Shown here: piece after piece, positions 45,498-57,227 of the stretch | How the letters are laid out: each line of letters opens with the position of its first letter | How positions within the stretch are numbered: the first letter of the stretch is position 1 | NCBI GenBank assembly: GCA_030052745.1 | Contig: JANBVO010000050.1 | Location: forward strand, 127,985 to 191,984 | Direction: 5' to 3' | DNA: 64,000 nt | Source: Pleurostoma richardsiae | Lineage: Eukaryota > Ascomycota > Sordariomycetes > Calosphaeriales > Pleurostomataceae | The notes under the pieces: generated by a model | Database searches by the model: none | Told to the model about the DNA's origin: nothing | What the model saw: only the letters and a program-made list of their open reading frames with translations | Program-made: the position numbers and the translations under genes

Positions 45498-47929
45498 TTA
45501 GTCGTTTACCTCGCTGTCGACCCGCTGCCATTCAGCACGCAGGTCGTCGCGGACGCTGGACATGGGCCAGCCGGTTCGCCGCTCGCATGCTTCAATAAGA
45601 GACATGATAGCCTCTCGCTTGGATCGCTCTTGTACGCAAAGACCGGCTGAAAGCGAAATTGTGTCAATATAGTGTCGTAGCGAGGGGGGAATGCTGAAAA
45701 GAAACCCAGACAGCAAAGGATGGGAAGGGGCAAATGGGAGAATAGCGAACGCCAAAACAAACATACCTCCATAAAGGCAATGAACCGTGATTATCTGAGA
45801 CCCTTCGTCCTCCAGGGCCGTCGCAATACCGCATATTACAGCGACCGCGTCCCCAAGGGTCCTCTAAAGACAAACAGTCAGCATGCTATTCCCTGATGGC
45901 TCGACATCTTCTTTGCTTAAGGTGTGATAACTCACCTGCATCTTCAAGTATCGACCAAAGCCAGGCTCTGCCGGTCGATATAGCGTCACCAAGATCCTGG
46001 CAAAGTTATACACCATGATGGCAACCGCGAAGTTCGCGGGGTGTATCCAGATAGACTGGAACGGGCTTTCCTTTCCATCCACAAGATCTATCTTAGGTGT
46101 CGGCAAGGGCTTGAAACTAGGGCCGGCATATCTCTTCCACGCGTCCAGCGCGGCCAACAGCTCGTCACCAGCTCTCATGATCTGGTTCCTCGCTTCCGGG
46201 TCTCCGCTCACCGAGTAGACGCGAGCAACCGCCGCGTAGTTCACTGCTTGGCTGAGGAGATACACGCCTCTGGCAGCAAGCTCGTGCGCCGTAAGGTCGG
46301 CGTAGTCCTTGGTCGGGCTCCAGAAGCTGAAGCACCTCCTCTTCTCACGAAAGGCCGCCCAGATGTCCTGCAGGAGCCAGGCCCACCAGACGGCCTGTCG
46401 AAGACCGCCGCTGCAGCCGTTGACGTCCTGGCTCCTCTGGATCCAGAAGACTCCCTTGAGGTGTCGCTGCCAGTTTGAGGCAGACTCGTCCAGCATTTCG
46501 TAGGTCGAGATGATGATGGCGGTGGCCAGGATCTCCTCGGAAAGTGTGTAGCTGCGGTGCTGGAGAGCCGTCTGGAGATAGTGCAGCGTCTCGTAGTAGT
46601 ACTGGATTGCCTGCGCGTGGGCGCTCGCCGAGGTCGTGGGGGGGAGTTGCCGAGATCCTTGGATGATTGTTTGGGATACGGCGGCGTGTCGCGCACTGAG
46701 AGCCAGGATAGCCTTCATCAACCCCATGTTCCGCAGCTGTGAGTGTCGGTTAGTCCGAGTGTGCAAAGTAGTGTCTCATTGAGTGATTTCATCATACTGC
46801 TAGCCGTATGGCATAAGTCGAAAAGTGCTTCTGAGAGTCGAGGACGTCCAGCTGGGAAATGTATCGGTTAGTTATGCAAAGTTCAAGACTAAATCTATCG
46901 TTGTCAATGGCCATCTTGTACTTACCCACGACGCTGCGTGCTCTGCGAAGCGGCGAAATAAGATATTTTCGTGATCCAGGAGAACAATATCCTCAGCCTC
47001 TTGCCAAGGATGCTGCTGTGTCGCTGCCGCTGTGGTGGAGGCTACTGTCGCTGCATATGGCCATTCTCCACCAATCGGGGCATGGGCATACTGCCCTTCG
47101 TGTGGTGAGATCGAACGTTCCCTGCTTGGTGTTGGAGCAAGTGAGAAAGAGGTATCTGCCTGCGCTGCATCTGATGCAAGCAGGTCGAGCCAGCGCGTAG
47201 AGGCACCAGCGGCGGTAAGCAGATCCGACGTCACGGAGTGGGTGTCAGGAGAGAACGTGAATGCCAGGGGATATCCATCAGCCTGGTTTCCCTGGCTTGG
47301 AATCGGACCGGAGGGGTTAGACGATGGGGTGAGGTGGTGATCTGGCTCGGGATATGCCCCGAGCTCGTCAGCGGGCAGATGAATCGCGGAACCGAGGCCG
47401 TGGGGGTGAGTCCTGTCGGCCAACACGAGGTGCTCGTGGGGGTTCGGGTCCGACACTGGATGAGTGTCGACCGCATTTCCAACAGCTACTGGAGCCGTTG
47501 CAGCGGATGACTGTACCTGCACATGGAGGTGTGCTTCCGAGGAGCTCCTGCTCGTCAGCCGGGCGGCCTCCTGTGGAGGCCGCTGTTCGCCGTAGACACA
47601 GCTGCGATTAGCGAGCCTGCAGCAGCCGCAGACGGGGACTAGAAAACATCCCCCGGTCAGTATAGGGGGTGCTTCAGGTATTCTCCAGTGGCTTGCCGCT
47701 ACGTGCCTTGCTCGTCACATTTCTTGTGCCTCCTGCGGCAAGTCAAACTATACGTGGAACAAGCAACTTAGCATCAGTGGGAACCACCGTCACGGCAACC
47801 AGGTGCCGTAGCTTACCATCCCGTCTTGGTCCGCAGCCCGCGGCTTCGACTTTCCCTCGGCTTTCTCCTGAAGCGTGCCGGGCCCGGACGACCGGCGTCC
47901 TCAAACTCGCTCGTCTCGCCGCTGCCCAT
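45498..47929 (-). CDS. Zn2Cys6 transcription factor of the sugar cluster
   Basis: Seven exons (47817-47929, 47707-47747, 46926-47638, 46798-46851, 45936-46736, 45767-45863, 45498-45646) give 655 residues. The zinc cluster is spread over the first three exons and reads CLTCRRRHKKC + DEQ + VPVCGCCRLANRSC, spacing C-x2-C-x6-C-x6-C-x2-C-x6-C. A disordered linker of about 200 residues follows, then a fungal-specific TF domain of the PF11951 type (GLMKAILALSARHAAVSQ, VWWAWLLQDIWAAFREKRRC). Intron 2 begins GCACGT, so it is a GC-AG intron if the model is right. An upstream in-frame extension of the first exon is possible. It is divergent from the kinase gene and is the obvious pathway regulator. Confidence 0.84.
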
Positions 47930-48586
47930 TGCTGCAGTGCGCGTAAGCCTTGTGCGACCAGGCTCATGCGCTCTGTGTCCCGTAACGTGACGGAGACGGG
48001 GCGATGTTCGTTTCAGGAGTTGAATGTGGTGTGCGTCTGCTGGAAGGAGGCTGGGATGCAAGGCGGACATGGAGCGAAACGGGCGTTGGAGACCCGTCTC
48101 CGGGTTTTCAGGGCTCGTGTCGAGGGCACCCCGTCTCTTGCGGGGTTTGCGGGGCGCCATGGGGTCGACGGCTCGTCTCACTACTAACTAATTAGGCCAG
48201 AGACGCCAATTATCATGCGGATCTGTATGCCGATGATCGGCCCAAGTAATCCACAACCGGCAACGAGTCTCTTTAGTCTGCACTGGGATGAGCTAAGGCC
48301 AGAATCCTACGGCGTTGCGCGTCGTGGTCTGCCGGTCTCGGATGGCCGCGAGACGCGCTGGAGGTGGACGCCAGGCGAAGGCACGACTAGATCTCCTAGG
48401 GATGAGTCCTAAAGAGCCATGCCGCGACGCGCTGTCAACCGTCATAGGGTGAAGGTGAACGCTGGCCTCCACGAGACCTCACGCGTTCGCGGTTTGCATA
48501 CCATATAGATACGTTCCAGGATGTAAAACGATGAAGGGGGCTAGAGTAGACCAATCCGCCGACGTGACAATTTCGCCAACCCAAGT
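47930..48586. promoter_or_regulatory. Divergent promoter, regulator / kinase
   Basis: 657 bp between the regulator and the kinase start codons with no gene inside. It contains several CGG/CCG triplets of the type bound by Zn2Cys6 proteins. Confidence 0.5.
48332..48348. promoter_or_regulatory. Candidate Zn2Cys6 operator CCG-N4-CGG-N4-CCG
   Basis: Three CCG/CGG triplets spaced by exactly four bases form one everted and one inverted half-site pair in the regulator/kinase promoter. The spacing is regular, but the region is GC-rich and chance cannot be excluded. Confidence 0.25.
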
Positions 48587-50691
48587 ATGTCTAGCAAGCA
48601 CTATTTCCCGGAAACGGCAGCGAACCAGCTGGTTCCTCGCGCGCTCAAAGCGCTTGTCCGGGCCAACCCTCACCTCTCCCTCATCGAGAGCGAGAGGGTG
48701 GTCTACAGTCAGAGCCACGAACCATCCAAGGTCGCCGTCATCAGCGGCGGCGGTTCCGGCCATGAGCCTGCTTGGGCAAGCTATGTCGGGGACGGCCTTC
48801 TCGCCGCCGCTGCTTGCGGCGACATCTTTGCCTCGCCCAGCATGAAGCAGGTGTTAGCCGCGGTAAAGGCGTGTCCTTCGACAGAAGGCACAATCCTGAT
48901 GATCACGAACTACACCGGTGACAAGCTGCACTTTGGCTTGGCGGCCGAGCGGGCCAGGGCGGCAGGACTAAGTAAGAAGGTTGTAGTGCTGCCAGCGACG
49001 GACGACGTCTCGATCCCCAGAAGCCGTATACGCGTCGGGCGGAGGGGTCTACCAGGTCATGTCATCAGTAGGCAGCCTTCCCTGGCATTGAAAGTGCCAA
49101 CCTCGACTGCATTCTGACACTGACATTCTGCTTTTCGCTGTTAGCCCTGAAGGTGGTGGGTGCCGCTGCTGCTGCAGATTATTCGTTTGAACGCTGCGTC
49201 GAGATTGGAGAAGCGGTTAATGACAGCCTTGTGACTATCGGATCAGCCTTAGACCATTGCCACGTCCCTGGCAGACAAAGTCATGAGTCTGTCGGTGAGA
49301 ACTTGTGTGTCGTCGGAGCCGGTATTCACAATGAGCCAGTACGTCAATCGAGTCCTCTCGGAGCCCGACCATTGCGGACTGAATGCTGACATGGAATGAT
49401 ATAGGGCGCCGAGCAGATTTCGCCATTTCCTTCCGTGGAATCGCTTATCCGCCATTGCCTCGATCTACTTTGCGACCAGTCCGACGAGGAGAGAGCATTT
49501 GTCCCCTTTAATGGAGAGAACGAGGATGTAGTGCTGCTCATAAACAACTACGGCGGTCTTTCCACTCTAGAGCTTAGCGCACTGACGGATGAAGTGCTGG
49601 AACAGCTAGGTAAGGAAAGGTGCGACCGATCTTAGGACTCCGTCATCCCGTTAACATGGCATGCTAGAATCCACCTGGCATATCCGGCCAGTGAAGATCT
49701 ACTGCGGAGCCTTTGAAACCTCACTGAACGGGCCAGGGTTTTCAATATCTCTTTGCAATGTCAGTCTTGCTGCGGAGAAAGCAAAAATGGGATCTCGGGA
49801 GCTGCTCGGACTGCTTGATGCGCCAACCACGGCCCCGGCATGGCCAAACGCTCCATCTGTTTCCGTGTCTGTCAGCTTGCAAGAACGCCAGACTTGTAAC
49901 GGCGTGAAGGCCATTAATGGCGTTAATGGCAGAGTCATAAAGCGGGCGGCGAGTAGTTCAAAAGGTATTCACGGTAAGTATTCTCTATTTGTATTTGCTT
50001 CTCCCCCGTGACCGTTCGTTGTGGAATGAAGTTAATAATGGCACCTCCTACAGTTGACTCCGGCCTCCTCGACTCCATCATCCGTAGAGGGTGTAGAGCC
50101 GCTATTGCCGCCGAACCAAAACTCACCGAGTGGGACATGGTCATGGGTGATGGCGACTGCGGAGAGGCGGTTAAGGGAGTCAGCGAAGACATCCTTTCCC
50201 TACTCGACAAATCTGGTATTGCCGCCGGAGGTTCCGTCCTTGACGCGCTCTTCTCTATCATTGACGCGGTGGACGACATGGGTGGCACCCTCGGAGCAAT
50301 ATTCGGGATTCTCCTCAGTGCTTTTGCCAGCGAGCTGCAGCGGATACTTGCCGCCGATGGAGACAGTGTGTCACCCAGATTGTACGCGAATGCGCTGAAA
50401 TCGGCTGTCGAGTCGCTCAAGATGTACACGAGCGCGAGGGAAGGAGACCGAACTGTCATGGACGTTTTAATTCCGTTTACAAATGCATTCCATGACACCG
50501 GGGACTTTGCCGCAGCGGTGAAGGTCGCTGGCGAGAAGGCAGACGCAACTCGGAACTTGAAAGCGAGGCTAGGCCGGGCTACATATGTGAGGGATGACGA
50601 GGAACACCACCTTCCAGATCCTGGTGCCTGGGCTCTATTCGAGATGGTCAAGGGCATGCGGGACGGTATGCAGGCTTATGATGCTGAATAG
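48587..50691 (+). CDS. Dihydroxyacetone/erythrulose-type kinase (DhaK-DhaL)
   Basis: Five exons (48587-49067, 49145-49338, 49405-49609, 49668-49973, 50054-50691) give 607 residues. The DhaK part (about 1-330) shows the substrate loops GGGSGHEPAWASYVGDGLL and TNYTGDKLHFGLA, and LDHCHVPG with the histidine that binds the ketose covalently. VVLLINNYGGLS and FETSLNGPGFSISL follow. The DhaL part (about 400-607) shows the ATP/Mg site MGDGDCGEAVKGV and DMGGTLGAIFGILL. The single-chain, ATP-dependent layout is that of eukaryotic Dak kinases and of yeast erythrulose kinase (Eyk1). It phosphorylates a short ketose. It is head-to-head with the cluster regulator. Confidence 0.9.
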
Positions 50692-51361
50692 CGTAATTCG
50701 TTGTACAGAATCGCAATGATAATACGACTACTTGTCATGCGACGCCGCCACCAGGCGGAAGGAATTCTAGACAGGCATATAGTCTTTGTGTGAAAGACCC
50801 GACTTCTGGTAGATGGTGCATCCAGCTCACAGATGATCATACCCAGCTCGTGCTAAAGCCCAATAGACAATGGTTCATATCCCAAGAACGCTTTCATGTG
50901 GCTTGTAAGACAAGTACACTTAGTTGGCTCTTCGAACAGACTCCTACTCGGCTCGCTCGGACCTGGTAGACATAGAATGAAACAAGGCTACCGGATCATT
51001 TCTCATGTCAGTTAGAAAAGGCCGTGTAACAGACACGAAACCCCGAATTTGAACTTGACGTCAAGTTCACTACAGACCACAACCAAGGCGCTGAAGAGCA
51101 GAGAGCATGAATTGGAGGAAGCCGGAGCCCCGAGACGGGGGCACTCGCCCTGCCGCTCTAGCCCCACACCACGAAAATCAACACTTTGCCGTAAGAAATA
51201 TAGCATCCTTAGACTAGCACCACTTGGACTAGCACTGCTGCCCCATCTAGGATTCTACATCGGATGGGTTCTCGGCGACTGTACATAAGCACCACGTCGT
51301 AGGAGGATTGACTGCTCACGAGAACAAGAACTCGAAGTCAACCCCTATAGACCGCCGACCA
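50692..51361. other. Intergenic
   Basis: 670 bp between kinase and lactonase genes; no gene recognised. Confidence 0.5.
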
Positions 51362-52442
51362 ATGGCCCAGCAGTTCGAGACGCACGACGCCGATTTCGCC
51401 AAGATCCTTGGACCCTGTCCAAGCCTTGACCTCTTACTGGAGGACAGTCGATATCCCTTTGCACACGAAGCCGGCGTTTACCTGCCTTCACGGGATGAGC
51501 TTTTTATTACTAGTAACAGATTCTGTGATCCAGGGTCTCAAGAACAGCGCGTTCAGATCTCCAAGGTAGCCTTCAAGGATGGCGTTAAGGCAAGACATCA
51601 TACGACCCGGGAGGAGATTGACTCGACTGCAATACCAATGGGTAATGGCGGCGTCAATTACGGCGAAGACAGCATCCTGTTCTGTGCACAGGGGTCCCAT
51701 CGACTTCCCAGTGGCCTATACGCGATGAAGGCCGAGTCGCCACACGAGGTGTCGCTAGTTCTGTCACACTACCATCGCCGCCCTTTCAACTCGGTCAACG
51801 ACGTGGTTATCCACAGTGACGGTTCTATATGGTTCACGGACCCCCATTACGGCTTCGAACAAGGGTACCGGCCTGAACCCCAGCTCCCCAGTCAGGTGTA
51901 CCGTTACGACCCGACAAGGAAGGCTACGCGGGCAATGGTCGATGGCCTGGGACACCCAAATGGAATATGCTTTTCACCGGATGAAAAGACGCTGTACGTC
52001 ACTGACACCGACTGGCTACATGGATCCGGGACCACTCATGACTCAAGAGCCTCAACCATGTGAGAATCGTCATCCCCTTCTCCGTTGCAGTTATGTCTCG
52101 GATGTTCCAGGGCCCGGGATCTAATATATCTTCAGCTATGCATTCGATGTTGCCTTCTACCATGGTGGCCCGTTTCTGGTAAACAGACGGCTGTTCGCTA
52201 TGGCCGACACCGGTATCCCCGACGGGATAAAGTGTGACATGGAGGGGAACGTCTACAGCGGGTGCGGAGATGGCATTAACGTCTGGTCTCCGGCGGGCGT
52301 CCTCTTGGGCAAGATACTGGTCGAGGGAGGAGCGGCGAACTTCTGCTTTGGCCGTGAAGGGGAGATGTTTATTCTAAACGAGACCAGGCTGTGGAGAGCA
52401 CAGCTGGGCACCCATGTCCGCGGTGCACTTCTGGGTATCTGA
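51362..52442 (+). CDS. SMP-30/gluconolactonase-family lactonase
   Basis: Exons 51362-52059 and 52136-52442 (76-nt intron, phase 2) give 334 residues. ATG 51362 is preferred because it opens the conserved MAQQFETHDADF start. Six-bladed propeller motifs are visible: HEAGVYLPSRDELF with the metal-ligand Glu, RPFNSVNDVVIHSDGSIWFT with the metal-ligand Asn and Asp, DPHYG, LGHPNGICFSPDEKTLYVTD with the second Asn, and PDGIKCDMEGNVYSG with the catalytic Asp. It hydrolyses sugar lactones to aldonic acids. No signal peptide is seen, so it is probably cytosolic. In the cluster it would act after oxidation of an aldose. Confidence 0.87.
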
Positions 52443-53110
52443 GAGAAGCCCCGGCCAGCCCTGTTGATAGTGAAAAGTTGCTCCTCGGCTATCTATCCGC
52501 TTCTGCCACACGCACGCACTCCATAGGTCCGTATGCCATGTGTCTGCCCTCAAGAACCGGAACTGAGCCGGACAAGTTGGGGCCCCACACGCTCTCACAG
52601 TTGCTCCTTGCTAGTATAGTCGACTTTGACCGCGTCTCGAGGCACAAACGCCTACCTCATGCGCTAACTAGCTGGGTCCCTTAGCGCCCCGAGCAGGTGG
52701 GCCGCCACTGTAACCCAAGATTCGGTCCCAAAACCACCCACTTGGTAGCACCACATGGGACTCTCCGCATTTTCCTCTCCACACCACCCCAGATGGACGG
52801 GTGAAGCGAACCTGGGGTTGTTGACATGTCCTGGTAGCAACTCACACTCGCGCATTCCGAAATCCTCCCGGCATAGCCATCCGATACACCCATGGGCCTA
52901 GCATATCTGCTCAGGCTTCTTTGTATAAGAAGAGATTCGAGTCATTCCTCCTGGGCCAAGAGGTGTGCAGCAATCTCACTGTTGCTTTTGCTTCGGTTGC
53001 AGTCTCCTCGTGCAAGTCATACTTCACCTATCCAACACCGTTATCTCTTGACAGAGTCTTCTGCCTAACCTGTTACTTCTTACCTCCTTGCTTTGACCAG
53101 AACCGCAAGA
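52443..53110. other. Intergenic
   Basis: Promoter side of the sugar transporter; no gene recognised. Confidence 0.5.
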
Positions 53111-55607
53111 ATGAAGCCTCTGAGCGCCCCCTTCACGGTCTTCACGGATCGTATGAGGGGACGGGGGCAGAAGTCGGTCTGGATCGAATACATGATCACA
53201 GCGACGTGTGCAATTGGGTATGCCTAATCTCTTGATGAGTTTTACGCGCGGCCGGACAGCCCTGCTGACAATTCTTTCCGCCTTTCCAGAAACATGCTAT
53301 TCGGATACGACCAAGGTTCGAGACGCGATAACGGTACACCCTCTGTATTCCAGCTTAATCTAACAAGGGAACACGTGGTCTAGGTGTAATGGGCGGATTC
53401 CTCACCAGCGGGCCCTTTGAGCGGACTTTCCCCTCCATCTCAGGAGACGGCAACGCGACGTTGCAGGGCTTCACAGTAAGTGACTGGAAGCGACGAGGGA
53501 ACACCAGATCGCTCTGCATGGCATAACACCTAACGCGGTGCAGGTTGCTGTGTACGAGATAGGATGCGCTATCGGTGCCCTCAGTGTCATTGCTGGGGGT
53601 GATCGGATTGGACGTCGAGCCACTGTCATGCTTGGCGAGCTGATCATCATCATCGGCGCTGTTCTACAGGCTTCTTCTTTCAGTCTTTCTCAACTCATCG
53701 TGGCGCGTATCGTCAGTAAGTCATCAGAGATCTAAGTCGATGCTCTTCTAAGGGCCTGTTTTATGTCTAACTACCAATGTTTTTCGTATAGCTGGAGTCG
53801 GGAACGGCATGGCGGTTGCTGTCCTCCCCACCTGGAATGGCGAGTGTTCCCGAGCGACTAGTCGGGGCCGCGCAGTGTTGTGGCAGCTTAACGTGAACAT
53901 TGTAAGTTGCAGTTCTCCTATTAGTATTTTGGTCTCACAGGAATCACTAACTCATCACCCGCTTGGGGTTCCAGTTTGGCATAGCTGTTGCATATTGGGT
54001 TGACTATGGAGTGAATCGCTCTTCCGCCACTGTCGATACAGACTGGTCTTGGAGATTTCCCTTGGCGCTACAGGTTCTCTTCGCTAGTGCTACCATACTC
54101 CTCGCCTTTTTCTTGCCCGGTATGTCGCCTCCATAACTCCAGCATATCTGGTGGTATTCGCGCAAGCTACTGACCCGTGATTTGGTCCTTCAGATTCCGC
54201 TCGCGCTCTGGTCAGAAAGGGGCGTATTGAGGAGGCTCGAGACGTGGTCGATATGCTATCTCTTACAGAAGATCCGGTCAAGCGAGCAGAGGAAACTGTT
54301 AGATACCCCGAATCTCGGATCTGGAATGACACTCACTTACAACCCTTGTTCGTAGGACCGGACCATGTCCCATATCGAGAGGGCGCTCGAGGAAGAAGCC
54401 GCAAGCGACGCAAGTTGGCACGACATCTTCACCCAGGGCCGGCCGCGGTTTTTCCAGCGGCTTGTTCTAGCGATCATATCAATCTGTATGCTGCAGATCA
54501 GCGGCGTCAATCTCATTACCTACTATGCGTGAGTTATCTCACCCCTTTTCTTGCCCGATCCCCGTGCCTCAATTTCCATGCCCCCTTACAGAACAGCAGA
54601 GCGAGCAAATTTATGAGACTCACAAACACCGTGGATCTGTATGCTGACTAAATCTTTCCCTTGACCCACAGACCTGTTATATTCGAGGATACCCTGGGCA
54701 TGTCTCGTAACATGAGCCTCCTCCTCTCGGGTTTCAACGGACTAGAGTACTGGCTTGCAACCTTCATCCCCATCCCACTCGTTGACCGTGTCGGTCGTCG
54801 GCCAATCATGCTCTTCGCAGCGATTGGTCAGTGCATCAGCATGGCCGTCTTGGCTGGCTGTACAGCCTACCCAGATAATCAAGCCGCTGGCTATGTGGCC
54901 ACCGTCTTCCTCTTGTAAGTGGTCTGCCGAACATCGTCCGCACGGCGTGCTTCCGTGAAACTCTCAGCCTACTGACCACTCGATAACTTCCAGTGTCTTC
55001 AACACGTTCTTGGCGATCGGAATGGATGGCATTCCGTTTTTGCTCCCTGTAGAACTAACTCCGCTGCAAACACGGGCTAAGTCCGTGGCCATTGCCACTG
55101 GCTTCTTCTGGCTCTGCAGTAAGTCTTCAATTGTCACCCACCGGAATAGAGGTATACTTATAGAGTCATGCCAGATTTCTTCGTCGTCATGGTATCTCCC
55201 ATCATGATGAGCAACATTGGCTACGGCACTTACATCCTCTGGTCCGCCACCAACTTCTTCTTCATTCCGATGATTTACCTCCTGAGTAAGTGCTTCAGCC
55301 AACTTACCTCGCCACTCCTGCACAACTACGCTGAGCTCCCTGCCCTAGCTACGAATCAACCACGCTGACGTCTATTACAGTACCGGAAACCATGAACGCC
55401 GACCTGGAGGATATCGATGTCTTGTTCGAGACCAACCCCACCTGGTTGATCGGTGTGGGCTCGCGCAGGAAGCTAGCCCAGATCATAACGAACCGCCAGG
55501 CCGAAGACGTGGGCGAGAAGCGTGCCCGCACGTCCGCAGACGAGGGGAATGCTGATGCGGTGGAAGATGTGGCAGAAGTCCACGAAATCACAACACAGCG
55601 CAGGTAG
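53111..55607 (+). CDS. MFS sugar porter
   Basis: Twelve exons (53111-53217, 53290-53315, 53384-53475, 53544-53715, 53792-53901, 53975-54119, 54194-54297, 54356-54528, 54672-54914, 54994-55118, 55175-55285, 55381-55607) join in phase to 544 residues. Exon 2 is only 26 nt (NMLFGYDQ). Sugar-porter signatures are all present: NMLFGYDQGVMGGFLT, GGDRIGRRATVMLGE, LQISGVNLITYYAPVIFED, VDRVGRRPIMLF and IPETMNADLEDIDVLF, the last one corresponding to PETKGxxLExID. Twelve helices are expected in the plasma membrane. Downstream of the catabolic enzymes, it is the likely uptake system of the cluster. Hexose, pentose or polyol specificity cannot be told. Confidence 0.9.
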
Positions 55608-55790
55608 TTGAATAGCGATTAGGACAGCTATCTATAGTTGTCTCTCTTTGCAGTTTTCCAATTAATTAGCTAAGGAAAGGAGCAGCTGCAAGGACTATAG
55701 CGGGACAAACGGCCCAAAGTCTCGGAAGGTATCCATTTAGATATCCGGCAAAGACAGAGACCTTGACAGCCACTACAGTGCCTGGGCTTA

Positions 55791-55825
55791 AGTCTGTGTG
55801 CATGGACCCCACCACACCAAAAATC
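55791..55825 (+). repeat. Left terminal inverted repeat of the Tc1/mariner copy
   Basis: Matches the reverse complement of 57072-57106 over 35 bp except for two single-base gaps. Confidence 0.88.
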
Positions 55826-55920
55826 AATTCCAGCCCCCTATCTTCAACTTCAATTATCTCTCCCAATTCTATTCCAATAGAGATAATATATAGAGCCTTT
55901 TAAAGGCCAGAAACAGGGCT

Positions 55921-57018
55921 TTAATATTTTGTATACCAACCATGGGCCCGACGTACTGCTTGCCGGCGCTGTGGGATTGATTGTATCAGGCCCCGTATGA
56001 ACTCCTAATCTATCGCCTCCCATGCCTCCTCAATCCACTGCTTCGCCAGCGCCTTATCTCCTTGGTTGTTCCGTAGGAATTCAAATTCAGGATGTAATTC
56101 ATAGACTAGCTCTTTTAATTTCTTCTAAACGTACTTAATGGGGTTAAGGTTAGGGCTGTAAGGAGGCCAATCGATAGGCTGGATTCCATGAAGGGCCAGC
56201 CAACCTATTAATTCCCTGGATATGTAAATAAAGGCGTTATCTTGTTGAAAAAGCCGCGTCCCGTCCTAAATCGGAAGTAGGCCTTGCTCTAGAGCCTAAA
56301 TATAACTCTTGGAAGAGTATCTTTAACGTAGAGTATCGGAATCTCTCTCTATAAAAATCAATTCTAACTTAAAGTCTTCAGTAATCAACGCCTACACCAT
56401 AAAGGCCAACTCTGCGGCTTGAAGCGTCTGATTGACCAGGCCAGGCTTTAATCTCTCCTAGCCGTAAGCCCAGATCCATCTAGAGCTTTTATTGGAGTTA
56501 TTTATGATAATATATTCGTCGGTATATCTAGCCCTGACCAGCTCTACCTCCCGCAGCCTTCAGTTCTGACAGTGAGAGTATCTTCTCCTTACTGTTAGTA
56601 CGGTGATCTTTGGTCGCGTCTTTGACCGCTAGTAAGCTAGTTCCCAGCCGTTCAAGATCTTCCTGAGAGTCTTGAGGTTCATATCTACTCCATCTTGATG
56701 GAAGAGGAAGCGGAGGGTTTTCTACTTGATCTTAGGGTCCTAGCGAGCTAAACGAAGAACTCGACGTTTATCAGCGCGGCTGAAGACCTTAGGGCGCCCC
56801 TTTCTAGGTAGAGATTCGAGTTGGTGGTAGTCCTGAAATCGTTTGAGTGTGTTGTTTACTGTGTTGCGATGGATATGAAAACAGGCTGCCACTTCCCCTA
56901 CCGGTTCACCTGCATCCACTGCAGCGATAATAGCTGCTCTGGATTCCTTAGAAAGCTCATCGTTTTTTTGTCTGTTCCCACTGATTTCAGTGCCAAATTG
57001 CCTTAATTTAGAGGCCAT
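55921..57018 (-). pseudogene. Tc1/mariner transposase, inactivated
   Basis: A 366-codon frame from ATG 57018 stays in register across the element but has about ten in-frame stops, mostly TAG. The N-terminus has a helix-turn-helix (AACFHIHRNTVNNTLKRF) and a Lys/Arg-rich segment. The C-terminal DDE domain shows LFQQDNAF and WPPYSPNLNPIKYV. The family normally has NPIE followed by a Trp two residues on; here Glu is Lys and the Trp position is a stop. Such G-to-A and C-to-T changes at CpA/TpG are the mark of repeat-induced point mutation. The gene cannot make an active transposase. Confidence 0.85.
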
Positions 57019-57071
57019 TTTGGTTGAGGAATATGGTGTTGAAGTTTGGGGTGGTATGCAGACGCGTTCGC

Positions 57072-57106
57072 GATTTTTGGTGTTGGTGGGGCCATGCACA
57101 CAGACT
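57072..57106 (-). repeat. Right terminal inverted repeat of the Tc1/mariner copy
   Basis: Mirror of 55791-55825; outer end followed by TA. Confidence 0.88.
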
Positions 57107-57227
57107 TATGGGCAGGGATTGTACGTGTTGCAGTTTATTAATGTACGATAGAGCATAAATATCTTGACTATTGGCTCACCTTTTGAGAAGTAAACGGATC
57201 CTTCTATACCGGCATAGGGCAGTTGCG

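Larger units (their letters stand above)
55791..57106 (-). mobile_element. Tc1/mariner-superfamily DNA transposon copy
   Basis: A 1316-bp element bounded by 35-bp imperfect inverted repeats starting AGTCTGTGTGCATGG and flanked on both sides by TA (55789-55790 and 57107-57108), the target duplication expected for Tc1/mariner. One transposase-like frame fills it on the minus strand. Length, ends and coding layout show a full-length copy. Confidence 0.87.

Noticed and set aside
55608-57106. Retroelement remnant between the sugar porter and the STAND gene
   Set aside because: No reverse transcriptase or long terminal repeats; short inverted repeats, flanking TA and a DDE domain identify a Tc1/mariner element.
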